The position numbers were made by a program, and so were the translations under genes. Positions 29,268 through 37,383 of a stretch of DNA of 64,000 bases are shown here, in pieces. The number at the start of each line of letters is the position of its first letter. Positions within the stretch are counted from its first letter, which is position 1. A model generated the notes under the pieces. It ran no database searches. It was not told the DNA's origin and saw only the letters and a list, made by a program, of their open reading frames with translations. The DNA is from Pseudomonas fluorescens (GTDB lineage: Bacteria; Pseudomonadota; Gammaproteobacteria; Pseudomonadales; Pseudomonadaceae), in contig NZ_CP015225.1 of assembly GCF_001623525.1 (NCBI RefSeq), positions 4,910,501 through 4,974,500 of the forward strand, read 5' to 3'.

Positions 29268-30136
29268 TCCGCCGATGGCTGACGGGGCTCAGGCCTGCGG
29301 TGGAACCTTCACCACCGCAGGCCACAGCCGTTTCGCCCCGGGATGCCGGCCTCTACGACGCGATGCTCAACGGCTGGTTTCGCAGTGAAACCGGCGAATT
29401 GCTCAAAGGCTTTGCCATCACGGCCGACGACACCTTGCTGGATGTCGGCTGCGGCGAAGGCGTGGCGACCCTGTTTGCAATGCGCCAGGGGGCCTCCGTG
29501 ATCTTTACCGACAGCGAACAAGACAAGGTGCGTGAACTGGCCCGCCAGGTCGAGGCCCAGGCCGGTGCGCCTTTCCTCGGCCTGGTCAGCAACAGCCTGC
29601 CGCTGCCCCTGGCCGATGGCTGTGCGAACAAGATCGTCTGCATGGAGGTGCTCGAGCATATCCATGAGCCGGAGCCGTTCATGGCAGAACTGGTGCGCAT
29701 GGGCCGGCCAGGGGCGCAGTACTTGCTCAGCGTGCCGGCATCGGTGGGCGAGCATTTGCAGCAAGGCATCGCGCCGCCGGGCTACTTTCAAGCGCCCAAT
29801 CATGTGCAGATTTTCAGCGCCGAACGATTTGCCGCGCTGGTTGAGGAGGCCGGGCTGGTAATCGAGCATCGCCAGGCCAGCGGATTTTTCTGGGTCATGG
29901 GCATGATTTTCTTCTGGGCGAGCGAACAGGCGGCTGGCCGGGAACTCGAGGGTGCCGTGCGCGACCGTATCCAGGCGCCATATCCAGTGTTGATGGAGCG
30001 CTGGGCGAGCCTCTGGCAGGACTTGCTGACGCAACCCGACGGTCTGGCGATCAAACAGGTGCTGGACCGGTTCATGCCCAAGAGCCAGGTCATCATCGCG
30101 CGTAAACCCGGTCCTTTCTCCGAGAGCACTTCATGA
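29264..30136 (+). CDS. SAM-dependent methyltransferase, CPA-associated
   Basis: A 290-residue class I methyltransferase. Motif I is DTLLDVGCGEGVATLF (about 66-81), followed by an acidic residue after IFTDSE, and the mid motif is IVCMEVLEHIHEPE. It is a paralogue of the gene at 31281-32105: the two share YDAMLNGWF/HDAVLSGWF, LLSVPxxxxExLQxxIAxPxYFxxPNHxxI and a C-terminal KSQVIIARKPG. By position it matches PA5457. A sugar O-methyltransferase that caps or decorates the rhamnan fits the Wzt C-terminal domain model. Confidence 0.8.
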   Translation: MIRRWLTGLRPAVEPSPPQATAVSPRDAGLYDAMLNGWFRSETGELLKGFAITADDTLLDVGCGEGVATLFAMRQGASVIFTDSEQDKVRELARQVEAQAGAPFLGLVSNSLPLPLADGCANKIVCMEVLEHIHEPEPFMAELVRMGRPGAQYLLSVPASVGEHLQQGIAPPGYFQAPNHVQIFSAERFAALVEEAGLVIEHRQASGFFWVMGMIFFWASEQAAGRELEGAVRDRIQAPYPVLMERWASLWQDLLTQPDGLAIKQVLDRFMPKSQVIIARKPGPFSESTS

Positions 30137-31287
30137 GCAGCAAGCGGATCATGGATATCGAATTGCTGCGCGCCGTTGCGGTGATGGGCGTGCTGTTCCA
30201 TCACCTGCAAGGCATGCCGTTTCCTGGCGGATGGCCGGGCCTGGCAGCCCTGGCCGACAGCTTCCAACTGTGGTGGGGCGTGGACCTGTTTTTCGCGATA
30301 TCCGGGTTCGTCATCGGACGTAGCCTGATCCCGCAATTGCGTCGCTGCGACAGCCCTCGGCAATTCTGGATCGTCACCCGGGATTTCTGGATTCGCCGGG
30401 CGTTTCGCCTGTTGCCGGCGGCCTGGCTCTGGCTGCTGCTGGTGTTGTTCGCGGTGTTCTTCCTGAACCGTTCCGGCGCGTTCGGCAGCGTGCAGGCCAA
30501 CCTGCAGGCGACCCTGGCTGGTCTCCTGCAGTTCGCCAACCTGCGTTTTGCCGATGCATTCATGCACTATGAATACGGCGCAAGCTTCGTGTACTGGACG
30601 CTTTCCCTGGAAGAGCAGTTCTATTTGATCCTACCGCTGCTGGTGTTTGTCTCGCGCCGCTATCTGGTCTGGGTGCTGTTGGTGGTGGTGCTGGTGCAGT
30701 TTTTCACCTGGCGGGCGCTGTGGCTGTCGGTGATCCGTACCGATGCCTTGGCGTTGGGTGTGTTGTTGTCGATCTGGAGCCTGCGGCCAAGCTACTGGCG
30801 GTTCGAGCCCACATGGTTGCGCCGCCCGCCCTTGGGGGGGCTGTTGGTGGTGGGCCTGGGCAGCGTGATGGCCTGGATCGCGACCGAGCACTTCAATTTG
30901 TCGTTCTATCGTCTCGGGGTCATTGCAGTGCTCAGTGCTGTGCTGGTTTGGGTGGCCTCGTATGATCGGGATTACTTGTTGCCTCGCAGCCGTTTTAAAA
31001 CGGCGCTGACCTGGGTGGGCAGTCGTTCCTACGGGATCTACCTGATCCACATCCCGGTGTTTTTCCTGTTGCGCGAGCTGTGGTTTCGTTTCGCACCCTT
31101 GGGCTCGCCGGATCCGGCAAGCCATCCCTGGCTGGCCCTGGCCTGTGCCTTGTCGCTGATCGGGCTGTTGAGCGAACTCAACTACCGCTGGGTCGAAATG
31201 CCCATGCGCAATCGTGGCGCCCGACTGGTTGAACGCCTGGCCGCCAACCGAACCGTCCTTCCTGCCTCTGGAGCCCCGTCATGCTGA
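30133..31287 (+). CDS. Acyltransferase 3 family (OafA/YrhL-like) membrane protein
   Basis: A 384-residue integral membrane acyltransferase with about ten membrane segments. Family marks are DIELLRAVAVMGVLFHH (conserved Arg-Ala and His), WGVDLFFAISGFVIGRSL, FWIRRAFRLLPAAW and FVYWTLSLEEQFYLILPLL. Such proteins move acetyl or other acyl groups from the cytoplasm onto exported sugars. It corresponds to PA5458. Start and stop both overlap the neighbours (4 and 7 bases). Confidence 0.86.
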   Translation: MSSKRIMDIELLRAVAVMGVLFHHLQGMPFPGGWPGLAALADSFQLWWGVDLFFAISGFVIGRSLIPQLRRCDSPRQFWIVTRDFWIRRAFRLLPAAWLWLLLVLFAVFFLNRSGAFGSVQANLQATLAGLLQFANLRFADAFMHYEYGASFVYWTLSLEEQFYLILPLLVFVSRRYLVWVLLVVVLVQFFTWRALWLSVIRTDALALGVLLSIWSLRPSYWRFEPTWLRRPPLGGLLVVGLGSVMAWIATEHFNLSFYRLGVIAVLSAVLVWVASYDRDYLLPRSRFKTALTWVGSRSYGIYLIHIPVFFLLRELWFRFAPLGSPDPASHPWLALACALSLIGLLSELNYRWVEMPMRNRGARLVERLAANRTVLPASGAPSC

Positions 31288-32105
31288 GCCTTTTGAAGAA
31301 ACTCACCATGGGCACGCCCGCGCCCGCTGAGCCGATCGCCGACAAGGTCGACCCGTACATGCTCGGGTTGCACGATGCGGTGCTCAGCGGCTGGTTCAAC
31401 CAGCAAACTGACGAGCTGTTCACCGGTTTCCCGGTGAGCCCTGGAGACACGCTGCTGGACGTGGGATGCGGCGATGGCGGTAACGTGCATTTTTGTGCGA
31501 TGCGCGGGGCGAAGATCATCATCGCCGACATCGACGCGGCCAAGGTCGAGGCCACTCGCCAACGCTTGAGCGACACCCCTGCGCGCGAAGTCGAGTGCCA
31601 CGTGACCGACTGCAACCCGCTGCCGATTGCCGATGCCACGGCCACGCGGGTGGTGTCCACCGAAGTCATCGAGCATGTCGACGACCCGGCGCAGTTCCTT
31701 GCCGAACTGGTACGGGTCGGCCAGCCCGGGGCGCTGTACCTGTTGAGCGTGCCGCACCCCAGCTCCGAAGACCTGCAGAAAGACATTGCCGCGCCGGAGT
31801 ACTTCCGCAAGCCCAACCACATTCGCATCATCAGCGAAGAGCAGTTCAAGGCGATGGTCAGCGAGGCCGGGCTTACGGTGTTGAGCCACAGCCAATACGG
31901 TTTCTACTGGTCGATATGGATGCTGTTGTTCTGGGAGGCCAAGGTCGATCTCAGCAACGCCGACCACCCGTTGCTCAATCATTGGGCCGACACCTGGCAA
32001 GCGGTGCTGAACTCACCGCGTGGGGCGCAGATCAAGCAGGCGCTGGACGCGGTGGTGGCCAAGAGTCAGGTGATTATTGCGCGTAAGCCGGGTGGGCTTT
32101 CATAG
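31281..32105 (+). CDS. SAM-dependent methyltransferase, CPA-associated
   Basis: A 274-residue class I methyltransferase with motif I DTLLDVGCGDGGNVHF and the acidic loop IIIADIDAAKVEATRQRL; the mid motif is RVVSTEVIEHVDDPAQFLAELVRVGQPG. It is the paralogue of the gene at 29264-30136 and corresponds to PA5459. It is the last gene of the five-gene plus-strand CPA operon and is followed by a REP pair that may protect or end the transcript. Confidence 0.8.
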   Translation: MLSLLKKLTMGTPAPAEPIADKVDPYMLGLHDAVLSGWFNQQTDELFTGFPVSPGDTLLDVGCGDGGNVHFCAMRGAKIIIADIDAAKVEATRQRLSDTPAREVECHVTDCNPLPIADATATRVVSTEVIEHVDDPAQFLAELVRVGQPGALYLLSVPHPSSEDLQKDIAAPEYFRKPNHIRIISEEQFKAMVSEAGLTVLSHSQYGFYWSIWMLLFWEAKVDLSNADHPLLNHWADTWQAVLNSPRGAQIKQALDAVVAKSQVIIARKPGGLS

Positions 32106-32107
32106 CG

Positions 32108-32203
32108 CCTGTGGCGAGGGAGCTTGCTCCCGCTTGGGTGCGCAGCGCCCACCAAAAAGGGGTCGCTGCGCAACCCAGCGGGAGAAAGCTCCCTCGCCAC
32201 AGG
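32108..32203. repeat. REPIN-type inverted repeat 2
   Basis: Two roughly 40-base arms (32108-32147 and 32164-32203, both built around TGTGGCGAGGGAGCT) are inverted copies with a few mismatches around a short loop. The element lies between the CPA accessory operon and the DUF3142 gene. An open frame runs through it into the DUF3142 gene but is not a plausible coding start. Confidence 0.88.
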
Positions 32204-32258
32204 TGTTCGCCGGGATCCGGGTGGCGTAATCTGCCGGGCTTTATGGGTGGAAGGCTTC

Positions 32259-33452
32259 ATGACTGTTTTTTTCCGGCTCTCCCTGGCCCTTGCCGTGTTG
32301 CTTTTGGGGGGCTGCGAACAACCTCCGGCCCCGGCCCTCGATCAACAGCTCTACATCTGGCAACGCCAATGGATCCCGGCCCACGCGCTGGCGCTGCGCC
32401 AAAGCCGGGGAGATTTTTCCACGTTGCGGGTGCTGGCGTTGCAGGCTTTTCCCGGGGCGGGCTGGAGCCGTGCGCGGATCGATCCGGCCTTGCTCAAGGC
32501 TGATGGCCGTCCGCTGATCGCTGTGATTCGTCTGGACGGTCAGCTCAAGGCTTTGGACCAGGACGAGGTGATCGCGCAGATCCAGCAGGTGCTGGGCGAT
32601 TGGCAAGCCCAAGGCCTGACTCCGATAGGGGTAGAAATCGACCACGATGCGGGCAACGCGCGGTTGCCGGCTTATGGAAAGTTCCTCGGCCAACTGCGGC
32701 ATGTCCTGCCGGTCAACGTGCGGCTGAGTATTACCGCGCTACCGGCCTGGCTCGACAGCCCGGCATTGCCTGGGTTGTTGGAAACGGTGGACAGCAGCGT
32801 GCTGCAGGTCCACGCGGTGAGTGACCCGAGGCAGGGATTGTTCGATCCGAAACAGGCCTGGCACTGGGCGCAACGCTGGAGCGATATCACCACACGGCCG
32901 TTTTATCTGGCCCTGCCGGCATACGGCGTGGCGCTGCTGACCCAGGAAAGTGGCGCGCCGGTGGTGGAAAGCGAAGTGCCGATCGATCGCGGTGGCGAGC
33001 GGCGGGAGTTGCTGGCCGATCCGCAACAAGTGGCCGGGCTTGCGGCAGATTTGCGTGCCGATCCGCCGAAACATCTCGCTGGATTGATCTGGTTTCGCCT
33101 GCCGCTGGCCGGCGACCGACGTGCGTGGAGCCTGATCACGCTCGGCGCCGTCGCCCGGGGAGATAACCTGGACAGTCGCTTGGCGTTGCAGTGGGGGGAG
33201 CAGGGTGGTTTGTACGATATCCGCCTGGTTAACCAGGGCAATCTCGACAGCCCCTGGCCCCAGCGCCTGACGCTGGCTGTCGGCGCGTGTGACGGCGTCG
33301 ATGCCTTGGCCGGTTATACGTTGCAACAAACCCCCGGACTGCTTACCTTCACCCGCATTCAGGAAGGCCGCTTGGCGGCTGGCAGCCAACGGGCAATCGG
33401 TTGGGCGCGCTGTACGAAAATTGACCAAGGAGGTTTCAATGTTTACCCGTAA
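32259..33452 (+). CDS. DUF3142 domain lipoprotein
   Basis: A 397-residue protein with a lipoprotein signal (MTVFFRLSLALAVLLLGGC; Cys19) and a DUF3142-type body. The body looks like a TIM-barrel glycosidase fold, with PIGVEIDHDAGNARLPAYGKFLGQL and HWAQRWSDITTRPFYLALPAYG. Asp and Glu residues in VEIDHD could be catalytic, but no activity is established. The start was set at the ATG at 32259 because it gives the lipobox and avoids the upstream REP element. Its end overlaps the next gene by 14 bases, so the two probably work together in the envelope. Confidence 0.78.
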   Translation: MTVFFRLSLALAVLLLGGCEQPPAPALDQQLYIWQRQWIPAHALALRQSRGDFSTLRVLALQAFPGAGWSRARIDPALLKADGRPLIAVIRLDGQLKALDQDEVIAQIQQVLGDWQAQGLTPIGVEIDHDAGNARLPAYGKFLGQLRHVLPVNVRLSITALPAWLDSPALPGLLETVDSSVLQVHAVSDPRQGLFDPKQAWHWAQRWSDITTRPFYLALPAYGVALLTQESGAPVVESEVPIDRGGERRELLADPQQVAGLAADLRADPPKHLAGLIWFRLPLAGDRRAWSLITLGAVARGDNLDSRLALQWGEQGGLYDIRLVNQGNLDSPWPQRLTLAVGACDGVDALAGYTLQQTPGLLTFTRIQEGRLAAGSQRAIGWARCTKIDQGGFNVYP

Positions 33453-35589
33453 GTGGCCTCGTCACCTGCTGTGCCTGAGCCTTTGCCTGCCGCTGGGCCC
33501 GGTGCTGGCTTGCGGGCCGGATTTCCCGATGCGCCTGCTGGATAACCGCGCCCAGTCGCTGGCCGAATTACCCGAAGGCAGCTTTCGCTTCGAGGTCAGC
33601 CGCCTCGGCCAGGCGATTGCCGGGCTCAAGCCGGCCACCGAGGCGACACGCAACCCGGACTACAGCTATGACGACCCGCCTTCCTACGTTGAACAGCGCA
33701 ACCAGGCCGAGCAGATCGGCCTGACCCCGCCGCAGCAAGCGGTGGTGGAGCGCCTGCGAGCCCTGACCGATGTTGACCAGGTGGCAGCCGAAGCGGCCAA
33801 CCTGCCTGATGAGCTGCGCTTGTATGCGATTGGCGCGGCGGCTTTCAACATCGGTGAGCATCAGCGTGCTGTGGAGGCGTTCCAGCAATTGCTGGCGTTA
33901 CCAGCTGACCAACGTCGGTTGCGCAGCACCTGGGCCGCATACTCCCTTGGCCGGGCGTTGTTCGCCGTGAGCACCGAGGCCGGCAGCGGCGACCCTGTGG
34001 TCTTGCAGGACCAGGCGCGAGCGGCGTTTCGCCTGGCCCGCGAGTTGAGCATTGCCGGCTTCAGCGATCCGCTGGAACTGGGCGTCGCCAGCCTTGGCGA
34101 AGAAGCCCGGGTGGCCTACACCGCTGACGATTGGGACAGTGCCATCGGCCTCTATGCGATCCAGAACCTGCAAGGGTCTCCGGTCGGCTACAGCTCGTTG
34201 CTGCAATTGGCCGGTGATTTGAGCGTCCAGCCGGATGAGCGTTTGAGCCAACTGCTCAAGACTCCGTTGGTGCAGCGATTGGTCACCGCCTACCTGCTCA
34301 GCCGCGTCGGCTGGTGGGACGGTGAAGAACCCTCGGGCGAGAAAAGGCTGTTCGAACTGTTGCAAGCCAGCGCCCAGGACAATCTGGACGATGCCGACCG
34401 TTTGGCGGCGGTGAGTTACCAGCACGGCGATTACGCCAGTGCCCAGGCTTTTGCGCAAAAGGCTGCCGACACCGGCCTGGCCTGGTGGGTGCGTGCCAAG
34501 CTGGCCTTGCGCGACGGCGACAAAGTGGCCGCGGCGGCGGCTTATGCCAAGGCTGCCCAGGCTTTCCCGAACGATGAATCCTGGGGCAGCCGGCGGACAC
34601 CGGATTGGAACTTCGAGTCGGTGCAGCCCAAGTGCCGGGTCGAAGGTGAAAGCGCGATCCTGGCCTTGCAGCGCGGCGATTACCTGCAAGCCTTCGATCA
34701 GCTCTATCGCGGCCAGAGCAACTATTGGTACGACGCTGCCGCAGTCGCCGAGCGTGTGCTGACGGTGGATGAGCTCAAGCAGTACGTCGACGCCCAAGTT
34801 CCGGCGCCACCGGCGTTGAGTCAGGAGGATCGGGACAACTACGTGCCGCTGCCGGTGGCTGCGAGCCTGCGCAATCTGCTGGGTCGTCGCTTGCTGAGGG
34901 AAGGGCGCTTTGATGAGGCACCGGCTTATTTCGATAACGCAGACTTGCAGAACAAGGCCCGCGCCTATGGGCAATTGCGCCAGGACGCGGAGTCCAAATG
35001 GTGGCCAACCCGACGGGCCGAGGCCTATTTCAATGCGTCCTGGATGGCGCGCAAATGGGGCATGGAGTTGCTTGGCTATGAGATGGCGCCGGATTACGCC
35101 AGCCTGGGAGGCAATTACAGCCTGGAACCGGTTGAGCTGAAGGTCGGGCCGCTGGTGGCCGAAGGCGAAGTGCAACGCCAGCAGGCCAGCGCCGCGCAGC
35201 CGGATGTGCGTTATCACTACCGGTTCGTCGCCACGGCGCTGGCGAGCCAGGCGGCGGATCATTTGCCGCATACCAGCCAGGCGTTTGCGGCGGTGCTGTG
35301 CAAAGCGGTGGGGTACAACTCCAGCCTTGAGGAGCAAAGCGCGCTGTATCAACGCTATGTGAAGGAAGGTCCGTATGTGGATTGGGCCGGGGATTTCGGT
35401 CATCAATGCCAGGAACCGGACTTCAGCAAGGCGAACAAACGCTACGTGACCCAGGCCTTGGACCCGATGCGTTCGGCACTGCGACCTTACAAGGCCTGGT
35501 TGGAAGTGGGCGGGGCGGTGCTGGTGGTGGCAGTGGCGTTGGGATTGATCAGTCGGCGCCGGCGCAAGGCGCGGATGTCGGCTAGCTAA
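33439..35589 (+). CDS. Large envelope protein with TPR-like helical repeats
   Basis: A 716-residue protein with an N-terminal export signal (MFTRKWPRHLLCLSLCLPLGPVLAC; Cys25 may be a lipidation site), a long helical body and a C-terminal membrane segment (VGGAVLVVAVALGLI) followed by RRRRK. The body has TPR-like stretches such as AIGAAAFNIGEHQRAVEAFQQLLALP and LALRDGDKVAAAAAYAKAAQAFP. The start at 33439 has a perfect AAGGAGG ribosome binding site inside the end of the DUF3142 gene. Function is unknown; scaffold or assembly roles are typical of such repeats. Confidence 0.75.
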   Translation: MFTRKWPRHLLCLSLCLPLGPVLACGPDFPMRLLDNRAQSLAELPEGSFRFEVSRLGQAIAGLKPATEATRNPDYSYDDPPSYVEQRNQAEQIGLTPPQQAVVERLRALTDVDQVAAEAANLPDELRLYAIGAAAFNIGEHQRAVEAFQQLLALPADQRRLRSTWAAYSLGRALFAVSTEAGSGDPVVLQDQARAAFRLARELSIAGFSDPLELGVASLGEEARVAYTADDWDSAIGLYAIQNLQGSPVGYSSLLQLAGDLSVQPDERLSQLLKTPLVQRLVTAYLLSRVGWWDGEEPSGEKRLFELLQASAQDNLDDADRLAAVSYQHGDYASAQAFAQKAADTGLAWWVRAKLALRDGDKVAAAAAYAKAAQAFPNDESWGSRRTPDWNFESVQPKCRVEGESAILALQRGDYLQAFDQLYRGQSNYWYDAAAVAERVLTVDELKQYVDAQVPAPPALSQEDRDNYVPLPVAASLRNLLGRRLLREGRFDEAPAYFDNADLQNKARAYGQLRQDAESKWWPTRRAEAYFNASWMARKWGMELLGYEMAPDYASLGGNYSLEPVELKVGPLVAEGEVQRQQASAAQPDVRYHYRFVATALASQAADHLPHTSQAFAAVLCKAVGYNSSLEEQSALYQRYVKEGPYVDWAGDFGHQCQEPDFSKANKRYVTQALDPMRSALRPYKAWLEVGGAVLVVAVALGLISRRRRKARMSAS

Positions 35590-35600
35590 CGGGCGAACAC

Positions 35601-35739
35601 CGATTGTGGTGAGGTAGCTTGCTCCCGCTCGGCGGCGAAGCCGTCGTAGAATCGGCTGATGCGATTTGCCCGAAAATCGCGTCAGCCGATTTGGGGCGGC
35701 TGCGCCACCCAGCGGGAGCAAGCTCCCTCGCCACAGGTG
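35601..35739. repeat. REPIN-type inverted repeat 3 with a nested hairpin
   Basis: Outer arms built on TAGCTTGCTCCCGCT and AGCGGGAGCAAGCT frame a second, unrelated inverted repeat (ATCGGCTGATGCGATTT / AAATCGCGTCAGCCGAT, one mismatch, loop of 6). The whole region can fold into one long stem. It lies between two convergent transcripts, the TPR-like gene and lpd3, and could act as a bidirectional terminator. Confidence 0.85.
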
Positions 35740-35762
35740 TTCATTCCCGCTTTGCGTTGTTC

Positions 35763-37163
35763 CTACATCTGTGTCGCCATCCCCTCCACATCCATGGCCG
35801 CCTGGCGCAACGCCTCCGAGCGGGTAGGGTGTGGGTGGCAGGTCAGGGCGATGTCCTCGGCTGAGGCGCTGAACTCCATGGCCACGCAGTATTCACCGAT
35901 CATCTCACTGACGCTCGGGCCTACCAGGTGCACGCCAAGGATCTCATCGGTGCGTTCATCGGCCAGGACCTTGGCGAACCCTTCGGTCTCATGGTTGATC
36001 TTGGCTCGGCTGTTGGCGGTGAAGGGGAACTTGCCGACCTTGTAGGCACGGCCTTCGGCCTTGAGTTGTTCCTCGGTCTTGCCGACGCTGGCCAGTTCCG
36101 GACGGGTGTAGATGACGCTGGGAATCAACGCATAGTTGACCTCGGCGGCCTTGCCGGCGATCTGTTCGATGCAGGCCATGGCTTCGTCTTCGGCCTTGTG
36201 GGCCAGCATCGGTCCGGACGTCACATCACCGATGACCCAGACGCCGGGCGCTTCGGTCCGGTGATTCTGGTTGGCGAGCATGCCGCGCTGGTCAGGGCTC
36301 AGCCCGACGTTCTCCAGCCCCAGTCCTTGCGTGTAAGGCCGACGACCGATGGCGACCAGCACGTAATCGGCATCCAGCGGCTGTGCTTCGCCGCCCGCCG
36401 CCGGTTCGATCTGCAATTGCACGCCGCTGGCCGAGGTCGTGGCGCCGGTGACCTTCGAACTCAACTTGAACTGGATACCTTGTTTAGCCAAGGCCCGCTG
36501 CAAGGTCTTGCCGGCCTCGCCGTCCACGCCCGGGCAGATGCGATCGAGGTATTCCACCACGGTCACCTGGGCACCCAGGCGCCGCCAGACCGAGCCCAGC
36601 TCGAGGCCAATGACGCCGGCGCCGATCACCACCAGATGCCGGGGCACCTCACCCAGGGACAAGGCGCCGGTGGAGTCGAGGATGCGCTGGTTGTCGATTG
36701 GCACGCCTGGCAGCGGCATAGGTTCCGAGCCGGTGGCGATGACGATGTCCTTGGCGCTGAGTTCGGTCTTGGCGCCATCGTCGCCGGTAACGATCACCTT
36801 GCCGGGCCCGTCGATGTGGCCCCAACCTTTGATCCAGTCGACCTTGTTCTTGCGAAACAGAAACTCGATGCCCTTGGTCAGGCCGGCCACGCTTTCGTCT
36901 TTCTGCTTCATCATCTGCGCAAGGTTGAGGGTGGGGCTGACTTCAATGCCCAGGTTGGCGAATTCCGCTCCCGTGGCGGCTTCGTACAGTTCCGAGGCAT
37001 GCAGCAAGGCCTTGGAGGGCATGCAGCCGACATTCAGGCACGTGCCGCCCAGGGTGGCTCGGCCTTCGACACAGGCGGCTTTCAACCCCAACTGCCCGGC
37101 CCGAATCGCCGCGTTATACCCGCCGGGTCCGCCGCCCAGAATGATCACGTCGTAGTTGCTCAT
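35763..37163 (-). CDS. lpd3: Dihydrolipoyl dehydrogenase, Lpd3 type
   Basis: A 466-residue FAD disulfide oxidoreductase. It has the FAD motif GGGPGGYNAAIRAGQLG, the redox-active pair in GGTCLNVGCMPSKALL, the NAD motif GAGVIGLELGSVW, the second FAD motif WVIGDVTSGPMLAHKAEDEA and the C-terminal His-Glu dyad in HPHPTRSEAL. It reoxidises dihydrolipoamide for 2-oxo acid dehydrogenases or the glycine cleavage system. The sequence is closest to the third pseudomonad copy (Lpd3), which is encoded apart from the dehydrogenase operons, as here. It is divergent from the SPFH-ATPase operon. Confidence 0.9.
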   Translation of the reverse strand: MSNYDVIILGGGPGGYNAAIRAGQLGLKAACVEGRATLGGTCLNVGCMPSKALLHASELYEAATGAEFANLGIEVSPTLNLAQMMKQKDESVAGLTKGIEFLFRKNKVDWIKGWGHIDGPGKVIVTGDDGAKTELSAKDIVIATGSEPMPLPGVPIDNQRILDSTGALSLGEVPRHLVVIGAGVIGLELGSVWRRLGAQVTVVEYLDRICPGVDGEAGKTLQRALAKQGIQFKLSSKVTGATTSASGVQLQIEPAAGGEAQPLDADYVLVAIGRRPYTQGLGLENVGLSPDQRGMLANQNHRTEAPGVWVIGDVTSGPMLAHKAEDEAMACIEQIAGKAAEVNYALIPSVIYTRPELASVGKTEEQLKAEGRAYKVGKFPFTANSRAKINHETEGFAKVLADERTDEILGVHLVGPSVSEMIGEYCVAMEFSASAEDIALTCHPHPTRSEALRQAAMDVEGMATQM

Positions 37164-37299
37164 CGCTGCTCTCCTGCTTGGCCTGATAGAAAATTATGCT
37201 CGTAATATGAGCGTTTCCGCAGATTTCGGTCAAGGCTTAAGTCAAGAGGCCTGCGCTGGCCTTGTCATGAAGAATTCAAAACGGAAATTTCACAGGAAT

Positions 37300-37324
37300 C
37301 GTTATAAGGTAACGGTATATAACG
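37300..37324. promoter_or_regulatory. Inverted repeat upstream of the SPFH-ATPase operon
   Basis: Perfect 7-base arms CGTTATA (37300-37306) and TATAACG (37318-37324) surround 11 bases. The left half, GTTATAAGGTAAC (37301-37313), also matches the Zur box GTTATA-N-TATAAC at 10 of 12 arm positions. It ends 59 bases before the first start codon and holds TATA-like -10 sequences, so it is a fair candidate for the operator or core promoter. The binding protein is unknown. Confidence 0.45.
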
Positions 37325-37383
37325 CAGCCTCAGTGGCATTTGTCCACGGGCCGGATTTTGATCGCCACGAGTGTTGGGGTGGT

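Noticed and set aside
26338..32105. The CPA accessory operon as a new polysaccharide system
   Set aside because: Gene order matches the five genes next to rmd in P. aeruginosa that are already linked to common polysaccharide antigen.
32124..32258. Upstream extension of the DUF3142 protein
   Set aside because: The extension is translated REP sequence; the ATG at 32259 gives a standard lipoprotein signal.
33898..35721. A 607-codon open frame on the minus strand
   Set aside because: It runs opposite the TPR-like gene, which has a perfect ribosome binding site and a signal peptide, and continues through a REP element; it lacks any recognisable domain.
36439..37155. Open frames on the plus strand opposite lpd3
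   Set aside because: lpd3 is a clear full-length enzyme; the mirror frames have no domain and low-complexity composition.
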